This document shows positions 27,005 to 34,587 of a stretch of DNA of 54,280 bases, piece by piece (the first letter of the stretch is position 1; every line of letters begins with the position of its first letter). The stretch lies in NCBI GenBank assembly GCA_021199495.1, contig JAJQHY010000033.1:1-54280 (forward strand), written 5' to 3'. Made by a program: the position numbers and the translations under genes. The notes under the pieces are model-generated. The model was not told the origin of the DNA and ran no database searches. It saw only the letters and a program-made list of their open reading frames with translations. Origin of the DNA: Lachnospiraceae bacterium. GTDB lineage: Bacteria > Bacillota > Clostridia > Lachnospirales > Lachnospiraceae.

Positions 27005-28306
27005 ATGCCCGTAAAAGAATATTTTCCCGATGGGACACCCATCGATGACTGGTTTTATGATACAAAGGTGCCTTCCTTAGAAGAACTGGGCAGGCAGTAT
27101 ATCCTGACACAGTATGGAATTTTAGATGACGGCACAGTGCATACAAAGGAAATTCAGGCTCTGATTGACCGGGCGGCTTCAGAGGGCGGCGGTGTCATCG
27201 TGGTGCCTGCCGGAACGTATATGACGGGCGCTTTGCTTTTTAAGCAGGGCGTGAATCTGTATGTGATGCAGGGAGGCACCCTGAAGGGCAGCGACGACAT
27301 CTCGGATTATCCGGTCTGTGAGACACGGATTGAGGGCGAGACCTGTCCGTATTTCGCGGCACTGATCAACGCGGACGGTCTGGATGGTTTTACCATGTGC
27401 GGCCCGGGCACCATCGACGGCAACGGCCTGCGTTCCTGGAAGGCCTTCTGGCAAAGACGGGCTTGGAACACGAAGTGCACCAACAAGGACGAGCAGCGCC
27501 CACGTCTGGTTTATATTTCCAACTCGGCCAATGTCCTTGTGGCGGGTTTGAATCTTCAGAATTCTCACTTCTGGACCAATCATATTTACAGAAGCCATCA
27601 TGTGAAATATTTAGGCTGCCGTATTTTCTCCCCGGTGACGCCGGTGAGGGCGCCCAGCACAGATGCGATCGATATTGATGTGTGCTCAGACTTTCTGGTC
27701 AAAAACTGCTATATGGAGGTTAATGATGATTCCGTAGTTTTGAAGGGCGGCAAGGGACCCTGGGCGGACACACAGCCGGAGAACGGCACCAATGAGCGGA
27801 TTATCGTGGAGGACTGTACCTATGGCTTCTGCCACGGCTGCCTGACGTGCGGTTCAGAATCGGTTCATAACCGCAATATTATTGTCCGCAGAATCAACGT
27901 GCTGGCCGGCAGCAACCTTCTGTGGCTCAAGCTCCGCCCTGACACACCGCAGCTGTACGAGTACATTACCGTAGAGCAGGTAAAGGGCAGGATGGCGACT
28001 TTCCTTAAAATCAAGCCGTGGACGCAGTTCTTTGACCTGAAGGGGCGGACGGACAAGCCGCTTTCTGTGGCGCAGCACATCACGATGCGGGATTGTCAGT
28101 GCGACTGTAAGATCTGCTTTGACGTGGAGCCGTCACCCGAGCAGTACCGGCTGCATGATTTCACGTTTGAAAATCTGTCAGTGACGGCGCAGATCAACGG
28201 ATTTTCAGAGGAGATGATTGGGAATATGACTGTGAAATCTGTGAATGTCACAGCCGAAAAGCAGTCAGATGCGCAGGCAGTGGCGCATTCCGGGGATCCG
28301 GACTGA
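27005..28306 (+). CDS. GH28-family enzyme (rhamnogalacturonan hydrolase-like)
   Basis: This 433-residue parallel beta-helix protein is of family GH28. Motifs are APSTDAIDIDV (in place of NTDGID), EVNDDSVVLKGG (DD pair), and YGFCHGCLTCGSES, where CHG replaces the usual GHG but keeps the His. The WLKLR stretch matches the region of the RIK motif. It has no signal peptide. It is a paralogue of the enzyme at 21593 without the Fn3-like domain, so the two probably attack different linkages in pectic oligosaccharides. It follows GH105 after 85 nt with AAAGGAG as ribosome site. Confidence 0.9.
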   Translation: MPVKEYFPDGTPIDDWFYDTKVPSLEELGRQYILTQYGILDDGTVHTKEIQALIDRAASEGGGVIVVPAGTYMTGALLFKQGVNLYVMQGGTLKGSDDISDYPVCETRIEGETCPYFAALINADGLDGFTMCGPGTIDGNGLRSWKAFWQRRAWNTKCTNKDEQRPRLVYISNSANVLVAGLNLQNSHFWTNHIYRSHHVKYLGCRIFSPVTPVRAPSTDAIDIDVCSDFLVKNCYMEVNDDSVVLKGGKGPWADTQPENGTNERIIVEDCTYGFCHGCLTCGSESVHNRNIIVRRINVLAGSNLLWLKLRPDTPQLYEYITVEQVKGRMATFLKIKPWTQFFDLKGRTDKPLSVAQHITMRDCQCDCKICFDVEPSPEQYRLHDFTFENLSVTAQINGFSEEMIGNMTVKSVNVTAEKQSDAQAVAHSGDPD

Positions 28307-28414
28307 CAGAAACAGTCAATAAACATGGGAGGAGCACATCGCTGCCATGAAACGGTATCGAAGAACAATACATAAGGAGGATTGCGTTACGAAAAAAACG
28401 GGGGGAGAATTAGT

Positions 28415-30235
28415 TTGATCAGAAAACTGAAAGACAGCAGGAAGCTTGTGGGAGAGTATGTGTCTGCCACTTTATTCTGGATACGACTGATGTTGGACAG
28501 CTGCTGCCTGGCGGGGATATTATATATCTTCGTGCAGCTGTTTTTACAGCTGACACCGCTTCTGACGGTGTGGCTGTGGAAATTTATTGTGGATGAGCTG
28601 GAGCGGATTACGCTTGGTAAAATGGTGGGATACCGCATCTGGCTTCTGATCGGCATTTATCTGGCGGTCAGCTGTGTGCGTTCCCTGCTGTCTTCAGCGG
28701 CCTCCATGCTGGAGGGCGTGGTGTACCGCAGGTCGCGCTTTCAGATGAACCGCATCATCATGGAGAAGCTTTCTGCCATGGACGCGTCCTGGTTTGCGGA
28801 TCCCGCCAATGCGGATATTCTGGACGCGGCTATTTCCAGTGAAATCTATTTTGCAAAGTGTCTTCCCACACAGGTGCAGCAGGTCACGGGTATCGTGGCC
28901 TTTGCGGCAACTCTTTTTTCCTTTCTGGCGTATTACCCGCTGGGAGGGATTCTTTTCCTGCTCACCTTTATTCCGGGGGCAGTCAATTCCTATCGGTATC
29001 ATAAAAAGATGGATCAGTATTCAAGGGATAATGTTCCGCAGGAGCGCAGGCGCGGGTATCTCAAGTCCATTCTGACCACATCCCGCTATGCCAGGGATGT
29101 CCGTCTGTATCATCTCAAACCTTATATTCTGGATCAATATAATACCGTCCGCGACAAGGTCCGGTCTGAGCGTGCGAAGATGTTTCGGGAAAACACTGTG
29201 ATCTCCTTTTTGCTGTCTTTACTGACTTACTCCGGGATCATTGCGGTGACGGTTTTCTCTGTGATTGCGGTGTTTTACGGGAAAATGTCGATCGGTACGC
29301 TTATCCTGTACACAGGGCTTGCGGCCTCCGCGGGCTCCATGTTCCAGGAGCTTGTCTCAGGGATATCCTGGATGATCACCGCCGATTTAAAAGAGTTTGA
29401 GCGATATATGGCGTTCATGGCCTATGAAAATCAGGAGCAGTCCGGAAGCCTCATTCCAGAAACCTCAAGTCCGCAGATTGAGTTTCGGGATGTGTATTTC
29501 AAATATCCAGGAAGTGAGGAGTATGCCCTGAATGGTCTGTCCTTTCGGATGGAAAGGGGACAGAAGGTTGCCCTCCTGGGCGTCAACGGCGCCGGTAAGA
29601 GCACTGTGGTCAAGCTTCTGCTTCGGTTTTATGAGCCGGAGAAGGGAGAAATCCTCCTAAACGGGGAGGATATCCGCAAATATGATGTAAAAGAACTGTA
29701 TAGGCTCTTCTCGGTGTGCCTGCAGAATGCGGTGGTGTATGCCATGTCACTTCAGGAAAATATCGCCTTTTCGGATATTGCCAGAATGGAAGATGAGGAC
29801 GCTGTGAAGCAGGCCGCGGCGCAGACGGGGATGGACGAGCTGGCGGCTGAACTGCCTGGGGGCTATGAGACGCAGATGACGCGCGACTTTTACCGCTCCG
29901 GCTATCAGTGCTCCGGAGGACAGAAGCAGAAGCTGGCGCTTTCCAGGACGTTTTTTAAAAACGCTTCCTTTATTATTCTGGACGAACCCTCCTCCGCGTT
30001 AGACCCGGTGGCGGAGGACAGGCTCTTTTCCTCCTTTCAGGATGTGTGCCGGGACCGCGGCGGCATCCTGATTTCCCACAGGCTTTCGGGCATCATGATG
30101 GTCGATGAGATTCTGCTGATGGATCACGGCAGAGTGATTGAGAGCGGTACGCACCGGGAGCTGATGGAAAAAGACGGCGAATACGCGCGGATGTACCGGA
30201 TGCAGGCGGACAAATACAAAAAGGAGGGGGCATAA
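28415..30235 (+). CDS. ABC exporter half-transporter, first subunit
   Basis: This ~606-residue fusion has a six-helix membrane domain (residues ~25-320) and an ABC ATPase. Walker A is GVNGAGKSTVV, the signature is CSGGQKQK (Cys in place of the usual Leu), and Walker B is FIILDEPSSALDP. This is a half-size exporter that should dimerise with the next gene product, which starts 1 nt after its stop. The start is uncertain: the TTG at 28415 has GGGGGAG 7 nt upstream, while a TTG at 28382 touches its AAGGAGGA with no spacing. The substrate is not predictable. Location after the pectin genes may be chance. Confidence 0.85.
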   Translation: MIRKLKDSRKLVGEYVSATLFWIRLMLDSCCLAGILYIFVQLFLQLTPLLTVWLWKFIVDELERITLGKMVGYRIWLLIGIYLAVSCVRSLLSSAASMLEGVVYRRSRFQMNRIIMEKLSAMDASWFADPANADILDAAISSEIYFAKCLPTQVQQVTGIVAFAATLFSFLAYYPLGGILFLLTFIPGAVNSYRYHKKMDQYSRDNVPQERRRGYLKSILTTSRYARDVRLYHLKPYILDQYNTVRDKVRSERAKMFRENTVISFLLSLLTYSGIIAVTVFSVIAVFYGKMSIGTLILYTGLAASAGSMFQELVSGISWMITADLKEFERYMAFMAYENQEQSGSLIPETSSPQIEFRDVYFKYPGSEEYALNGLSFRMERGQKVALLGVNGAGKSTVVKLLLRFYEPEKGEILLNGEDIRKYDVKELYRLFSVCLQNAVVYAMSLQENIAFSDIARMEDEDAVKQAAAQTGMDELAAELPGGYETQMTRDFYRSGYQCSGGQKQKLALSRTFFKNASFIILDEPSSALDPVAEDRLFSSFQDVCRDRGGILISHRLSGIMMVDEILLMDHGRVIESGTHRELMEKDGEYARMYRMQADKYKKEGA

Positions 30236-30236
30236 G

Positions 30237-32030
30237 ATGGAATATTGCAGAAAATTTGCCGATAACTTCCTGTATTCGGCCAGGTTGATCAGGAAGGTTT
30301 CCAAGGGATACTTTGCCGGGCGGCTTGTGCTCCTCATGGCAGGGCTCTTTCTGGATTACGGCCTACTTTTCCTCTGGAGGGATATTTTAAACAGGCTGAC
30401 AGTAAACGACGTGCTTTCTTCCGATGTCACGACGGTGTTTCGCGGTATCCTCATGCTGGTCGGCCTGTATGCGGCTCTGACTTTGGTCAGGAAGCTTCTT
30501 GCCAGCATCGGAAATATTTTCATGTACCGGTTTCAGGATGAGATATCTTATTTCCTGGATTCCGTGCTCATTGATAAAACAGCTGACTGCGACATCAGCT
30601 TTTTTGACTCCCCGGATGCGCGTTTCACCTTAAAGCTGTCGGAAATATATATCCATAATCCGCAGTCCATGGCGGAATTTTTCTTCGGTTTTCTGGACTG
30701 TGTGACGAACCTGACGGCTTCCGTGGTGCTTTTATGTTCCTTGCATCCGGTGCTGGCGCCGGTGATTCTTTTGACCTCCATCCCTGCCATCGCGGCGGAT
30801 TACCGCGCAAGGAAGTCAGACAGGGATTTTGACAGGGATTATCGCATTTATGACGAAAAGATGGAGGGCTACTGCGATTACTTTTTTGATGAGGACTCCC
30901 GCAATGAAATCCGGCTGAACAACTCCGGCGCTTATATCATGAAGCTGTACAATGAGGCTTACGGGGTCTGGGATGCGGAGCGCAGTGCCAGGGATAAAAG
31001 AAAGTTCTGCGGCGACGCGGCAGGGAAAATCATGCTCTTTGCAGGCGAGGCCGTCATGTACCTGACAGCTGTCATAAGGCTCATCGAAGGGGCCATTGGT
31101 ATTGGCGATGTGACGTATTATGTGTCGCTCCTTACTTCGTTTCGCGGCGCTTATATGGGAATGTTCTCCCTTTTTGTGGAATATGATGATGTCTCCGAAA
31201 AGGTATCCCGCATCCGCGAGGTGCTGGACAAAGAGCCGGTGGTGGAGAAGGGCGGGGAGGCCGTGCCGTTGCCTCTGCCGGAAATCTGTTTTGAGGATGT
31301 CTCATTTCGTTATCCCGGGGCAAAGACGGATGTATTGTCGCACTGTTCCTTTACGATTCACAGGGGAGAGACGGTGGGACTGGTTGGTTTAAACGGTGCG
31401 GGAAAGTCTACGATTTTAAAGCTGATGTGCCGTTTCTATGATCCGACCGGCGGCAGAATCCTGATCGATGAAAAAGACGCGAGAGAGTATGACATCGTGA
31501 GCCTGAGGGAGCTTTTCGGCGTGCTCTTTCAAGATTATGTAAATTACAGCTTCACCCTGCGGGAAAATGTGGCGATGTCCGACCTGTCCCGGATGGAGGA
31601 CACGGCTGCCATTATAGAGGCCTGTCAGAAAAGCCGGGCATACGATTTCATTTCCGGCTGGGAGAAGGGAATTGATGAAAATATGACCCGCCGCTTTGAC
31701 CCGGAGGGGAAGGAGCTTTCCGGCGGCCAGTGGCAGCGTGTGGCGTTGGCCAGGGCATTTTTCCGGGACGCTCCGGTGATCTTTTTGGATGAGCCGTCCG
31801 CCTCCTTAGACCCCGTGGCGGAGGAGGAGATCTTTCAGGAATTTGCGAGGCTTTCCGGCGGGAAGAGCGCTGTGCTGATTTCTCACAGGCTCTCCAGCAT
31901 CACCTTAGCTGACCGGGTACTGGTGCTGGAGGACGGACAGATTGTGGAGGAGGGCAGCCACGATGAGCTGATGGAAAAGGGCGGAAGGTATGCGTATCTC
32001 TTCGGGCTGCAGGCTGGAAAGTATATGTAA
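30237..32030 (+). CDS. ABC exporter half-transporter, second subunit
   Basis: This 597-residue partner subunit has its membrane domain at about residues 25-330. The ATPase has Walker A GLNGAGKSTIL, signature LSGGQWQRV, Walker B VIFLDEPSASLDP and the His switch SHRL. Both subunits keep a catalytic Glu after Walker B, so both sites could hydrolyse ATP. The ATG lies 1 nt past the first subunit's stop, with AAGGAGGGGG upstream, so the pair is translationally coupled. A terminator hairpin follows. The function could be peptide or drug export; nothing in the sequence settles it. Confidence 0.88.
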   Translation: MEYCRKFADNFLYSARLIRKVSKGYFAGRLVLLMAGLFLDYGLLFLWRDILNRLTVNDVLSSDVTTVFRGILMLVGLYAALTLVRKLLASIGNIFMYRFQDEISYFLDSVLIDKTADCDISFFDSPDARFTLKLSEIYIHNPQSMAEFFFGFLDCVTNLTASVVLLCSLHPVLAPVILLTSIPAIAADYRARKSDRDFDRDYRIYDEKMEGYCDYFFDEDSRNEIRLNNSGAYIMKLYNEAYGVWDAERSARDKRKFCGDAAGKIMLFAGEAVMYLTAVIRLIEGAIGIGDVTYYVSLLTSFRGAYMGMFSLFVEYDDVSEKVSRIREVLDKEPVVEKGGEAVPLPLPEICFEDVSFRYPGAKTDVLSHCSFTIHRGETVGLVGLNGAGKSTILKLMCRFYDPTGGRILIDEKDAREYDIVSLRELFGVLFQDYVNYSFTLRENVAMSDLSRMEDTAAIIEACQKSRAYDFISGWEKGIDENMTRRFDPEGKELSGGQWQRVALARAFFRDAPVIFLDEPSASLDPVAEEEIFQEFARLSGGKSAVLISHRLSSITLADRVLVLEDGQIVEEGSHDELMEKGGRYAYLFGLQAGKYM

Positions 32031-32035
32031 AGAAG

Positions 32036-32073
32036 GAGCCCTGCTGCGGCAGGGCTCTCAAGCAAGCGTTTTT
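32036..32073 (+). terminator. Terminator after the ABC exporter pair
   Basis: There is a perfect 8-bp GC-rich stem (32036-32043 with 32050-32057), with a TTTTT run slightly downstream at 32069-32073. From there to 32227 I see no gene. Confidence 0.6.
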
Positions 32074-32227
32074 GTTCGATTCCACAGAATCTGGTCGGTT
32101 TGTGGTGACCGCATAACCCATAACTGGCTCAACAGAAGGCTGCATTCCGACACAGTCGACTGCCTCACTGCCACGATAGCTGGTCATTGCCGCTATCTTC
32201 TGCAGGTATTATAACACGAACTGAATC

Positions 32228-32270
32228 AAAAACAAGCCGGAAATCTGACTTAAAGTACGATTTCCGGCTT
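32228..32270 (-). terminator. Terminator of the tRNA-Val gene
   Basis: There is a perfect 12-bp stem (32234-32245 with 32259-32270), followed on the minus strand by a five-T run (32232-32228). It starts 6 nt past the tRNA 3' end. Confidence 0.9.
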
Positions 32271-32275
32271 GCTTA

Positions 32276-32349
32276 TGGAAGTAAAGGGGCTCGAACCCTT
32301 GGCCTCCCGCTAGTCAGGCGAGCGCTCATCCCAGCTGAGCTATACTTCC
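32276..32349 (-). tRNA. tRNA-Val (anticodon GAC)
   Basis: Reading the minus strand, the gene folds as a full cloverleaf. The 7-bp acceptor stem is GGAAGTA/TACTTCC and the D stem GCTC/GAGC. The anticodon stem has five pairs (one G-U) with loop CTGACTA, placing GAC at positions 34-36. The T stem is AAGGG/CCCTT with loop TTCGAGC. The discriminator base is A, and CCA is not encoded. It reads valine codon GUC (and GUU by wobble). It stands alone with its own terminator. Confidence 0.95.
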
Positions 32350-32488
32350 GTGCCCAGCTATAATACCACAGAATTTCAAAAAAGAAAAGGGCTTTAGAAA
32401 ATATTTATAATTTGAATTTGGAACATTTAGAATTATTCGTTGCATTCGAAGACAAAAAATAGTATGATTTAGCAATGAGCCATGTGCG

Positions 32489-32547
32489 CGCAGAGAAAAG
32501 ACCATCCGCGTCATGCTTGCATGTAAGCGGATGGTCTTTTCTCTGCG
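32489..32547. repeat. 21-bp perfect inverted repeat upstream of the TSUP gene
   Basis: Arms 32489-32509 and 32527-32547 are exactly complementary over 21 bp. The 17-nt loop contains a smaller CATGC/GCATG hairpin. There is no T-run on the plus side. It could be a transcription attenuator, a remnant of a small transposable element, or a cruciform site. It lies about 80 bp upstream of the permease start. Confidence 0.8.
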
Positions 32548-32627
32548 TGGATACGGCGAATGCCGTATCAGCGATGCCAAAGGCGGAGCGGTATATGGCA
32601 GATACATGGAAACGGAGAAATTTTCTG

Positions 32628-33398
32628 ATGCAGCAGATATTATATACGATATTCATTACTTTTATGGCGGGTATGGGAGCCGGCCTGGGGACAGGCTTTG
32701 CGGGCATGAGCGCCGCGGTCGTGATTTCGCCTGTGCTGGTCGCCTTTCTGGATATGGATGCGTATCTGGCGGTGGGTATTGCCCTGGCATCGGATGTGCT
32801 GGCCAGCGCCGTTTCTGCCTATACATACAATAAGCACGGCAATCTGGATATCAAAAACGGCCTGATTATGATGATGTCTGTTCTGTGCTTTACCGTGGTC
32901 GGCAGCTTTGTGTCAAGTCTGATTCCTTCCACGACAATTGGGGATTTCAGTGTATTTATGACTTTTCTGATGGGTGTGAGGTTTATTCTTTTTCCAGTCA
33001 TGACCACCAGAGAGGATATGATGAAGGTCTCCCCGAAGATCAGGGCGATCGAATCGCTGGTCTGCGGCATTGTGATCGGTTTTATCTGCGGCTTCGTGGG
33101 CGCGGGCGGCGGCATGATGATGCTGATGATTCTGACCATTGTGCTCGGCTATGAGTTAAAAACGGCGGTGGGCACCAGCGTCTTTATCATGACCTTCACC
33201 GCGTTCACTGGTTCGGTTTCACACTTCGTGCTGGGCGGCATGCCTGATCTGTTTGTCCTGGTGTTATGTATCATCTTTACCTTTATCTGGGCCAGAATTG
33301 CCGCCGGTATTGCTAATAAAGCAACGCCGAAGGCTTTGAACCGCGCGACCGGCGTGGTACTGGTGACGCTGGCAGTGGTGATCTTTTTCTTTTCCTGA
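32628..33398 (+). CDS. TSUP (TauE/SafE) family membrane permease
   Basis: This is a 256-residue integral membrane protein with about eight hydrophobic segments. The two half-repeats characteristic of the TSUP family are visible: GMGAGLGTGFAGMSAAVVIS near residue 16 and ICGFVGAGGGMMMLMILT near residue 150. Members export or import small organosulfur or sulfite-type anions, but specificity cannot be read here. The start is taken at ATG 32628, with GGAGAA 9 nt upstream, which gives the family N-terminus; an in-frame ATG at 32595 is an alternative. It is convergent with the ToxN-like gene, whose 3' end is 4 nt away. Confidence 0.85.
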   Translation: MQQILYTIFITFMAGMGAGLGTGFAGMSAAVVISPVLVAFLDMDAYLAVGIALASDVLASAVSAYTYNKHGNLDIKNGLIMMMSVLCFTVVGSFVSSLIPSTTIGDFSVFMTFLMGVRFILFPVMTTREDMMKVSPKIRAIESLVCGIVIGFICGFVGAGGGMMMLMILTIVLGYELKTAVGTSVFIMTFTAFTGSVSHFVLGGMPDLFVLVLCIIFTFIWARIAAGIANKATPKALNRATGVVLVTLAVVIFFFS

Positions 33399-33402
33399 TT
33401 TA

Positions 33403-33939
33403 TCATTTTTTGGGCGGCAGATTTTTATTATAGCGGATACATTCAGCTTCCAGTCTTAAAAAATCTACACATTGATTTTTAGCGGAAAAGTTTTCACCTG
33501 AAAGGTATTTACGATAGAGTACATTAGCTGTGTTACAGATATCGATGGCATGCTCATTACACCATCCTAATTCTTTGAACAATAATTTTTTTCTGTTTTT
33601 AATATTCTGGTTATCATGCTTTCTGATTGTAGTATCTATGGATATTAATTGTGCAGTTTCTACCGGGATCATCAGATTAAAATTTAAAACACCGAGCAGT
33701 TCACCGTCATATTCGATTTTTTTAAAATCGATTTTATTCTTCATGTATTTATGCTTTGGCTTTGGCTTTGACAGAGGAACACAGTACTGCATACGATTGT
33801 ACAGAGTAATAACGCCTAAAAATGGTCGTTCATCTTTGCCAACCTGTGGAGAAACAGACATGATTCTGTCGTCAATATGATGAAGATTGCGAATATATTT
33901 CATATCTATATGGTATAATCCTAATGGTAAAGTCGTCAT
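33403..33939 (-). CDS. ToxN/AbiQ-type endoribonuclease toxin (type III toxin-antitoxin)
   Basis: This 178-residue protein fits ToxN/AbiQ toxins. The N-terminal YHIDMKYIRNLHHIDDRI is followed by KDERPFLGVITLYNRMQYCV and then by PLSKPKPKHKYMKN. The central GVLNFNLMIPV and a helical C-terminus complete the pattern. Family members are endoribonucleases held inactive by a repeated small RNA encoded just upstream, and many protect against phage. The ATG at 33939 has GGGGAAG upstream; an in-frame start at 33966 lies inside the upstream hairpin region. Upstream on the same strand are a promoter, a short RNA-like segment and a terminator hairpin, the expected order for toxI-toxN. Confidence 0.85.
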   Translation of the reverse strand: MTTLPLGLYHIDMKYIRNLHHIDDRIMSVSPQVGKDERPFLGVITLYNRMQYCVPLSKPKPKHKYMKNKIDFKKIEYDGELLGVLNFNLMIPVETAQLISIDTTIRKHDNQNIKNRKKLLFKELGWCNEHAIDICNTANVLYRKYLSGENFSAKNQCVDFLRLEAECIRYNKNLPPKK

Positions 33940-33953
33940 ATAAACTTCCCCGT

Positions 33954-33990
33954 AAAAACAGTACAAGGACTATGTCGCCATAGTCCTTGT
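33954..33990 (-). terminator. Hairpin between candidate antitoxin RNA and toxN
   Basis: There is a perfect 12-bp stem (33963-33974 with 33979-33990), a 4-nt loop, and a five-T run on the minus strand (33958-33954). In type III systems such a terminator sits between toxI and toxN and sets the RNA:protein ratio. Confidence 0.8.
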
Positions 33991-34056
33991 AAATGTGATG
34001 CCACCGTGGCGGCATCAACGCTTTTATGATATCCACTTCAGGCAGGATTCTCCTTT
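33991..34056 (-). ncRNA. Candidate type III antitoxin RNA (toxI-like), apparently a single unit
   Basis: The minus-strand transcript between the promoter at 34062-34089 and the terminator at 33990 is about 65 nt. It contains a short hairpin (GATGCC/GGCATC at 33997-34002 and 34011-34016). Known toxI RNAs are tandem repeats of about 35-45 nt. I see no clear tandem repetition here, so either one unit remains or the unit is unusual. Assignment rests on position next to the ToxN-like gene. Confidence 0.5.
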
Positions 34057-34061
34057 CATTT

Positions 34062-34089
34062 ATATTACCATATTTTCAAATAATTGCAA
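34062..34089 (-). promoter_or_regulatory. Promoter of the toxI-toxN unit
   Basis: On the minus strand, TTGCAA (34089-34084) and TAATAT (34067-34062) are spaced by 16 bp. It would start transcription near 34055. Confidence 0.6.
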
Positions 34090-34176
34090 CAGGAAAATCT
34101 TGTATCATGCAGAAAACAGATAGCTTCCATTAACGAATCCGGATACAAAAGTTTAAAAAACATCTCGATTTTCCCC

Positions 34177-34205
34177 TTGACGAATACCGGATAAAGTGGT
34201 AAGGT
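34177..34205 (+). promoter_or_regulatory. Possible promoter of the trp operon
   Basis: TTGACG (34177-34182) and TAAGGT (34200-34205) are spaced by 17 bp, directly before the T-box leader. The -10 match is poor. Confidence 0.45.
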
Positions 34206-34215
34206 AAATTTAGTT

Positions 34216-34489
34216 TTTTGAAACCGAGGAAGCGGAGATAACGGTTGTTGTGCACTCACAGAGAGTCCGGGCAGGTGTGAGCCGGGCAGAACGCAGATGA
34301 TCAAATGGACCGCAGAGGGCGCGGAGGAAAGGCATACGAGTATTTCGCGACGTGAGGGCATACGTCAGTTGCCGGGGATATGATTGTATCCTGCAGAGTG
34401 CATGGAGTCTCTCCATGAAGCAAGGTGGTACCGCGGGTTTGAGAGTAAGCTCGTCCTTGATGCAGAACATCAGGGATGGGCTTTTTTGA
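34216..34489 (+). promoter_or_regulatory. Tryptophan T-box riboswitch leader
   Basis: The leader shows the T-box hallmarks. There is a long stem I region, a TGG (Trp) specifier candidate at 34306-34308, and the conserved T-box AGGTGGTACCGCG at 34423-34435. A terminator hairpin at about 34448-34481 with a six-T run (34482-34487) follows. Uncharged tRNA-Trp binding the specifier and T-box would favour the antiterminator and switch on the operon when tryptophan is short. It precedes trpE by about 100 nt. Confidence 0.92.
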
Positions 34490-34587
34490 TTCAACAACTC
34501 AGCCATCAAACAGTCTGTCTGCAAATCCCGCGCTTGCGTGAGGAATGCAGTGTTGAAAAACCAACCGCCCATCAGAAAGGAGACACC

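Noticed and set aside
34384-34587. N-terminal extension of TrpE from an in-frame ATG in the leader
   Set aside because: It would translate the T-box and terminator region; the ATG at 34588 has a ribosome site and gives the family N-terminus.
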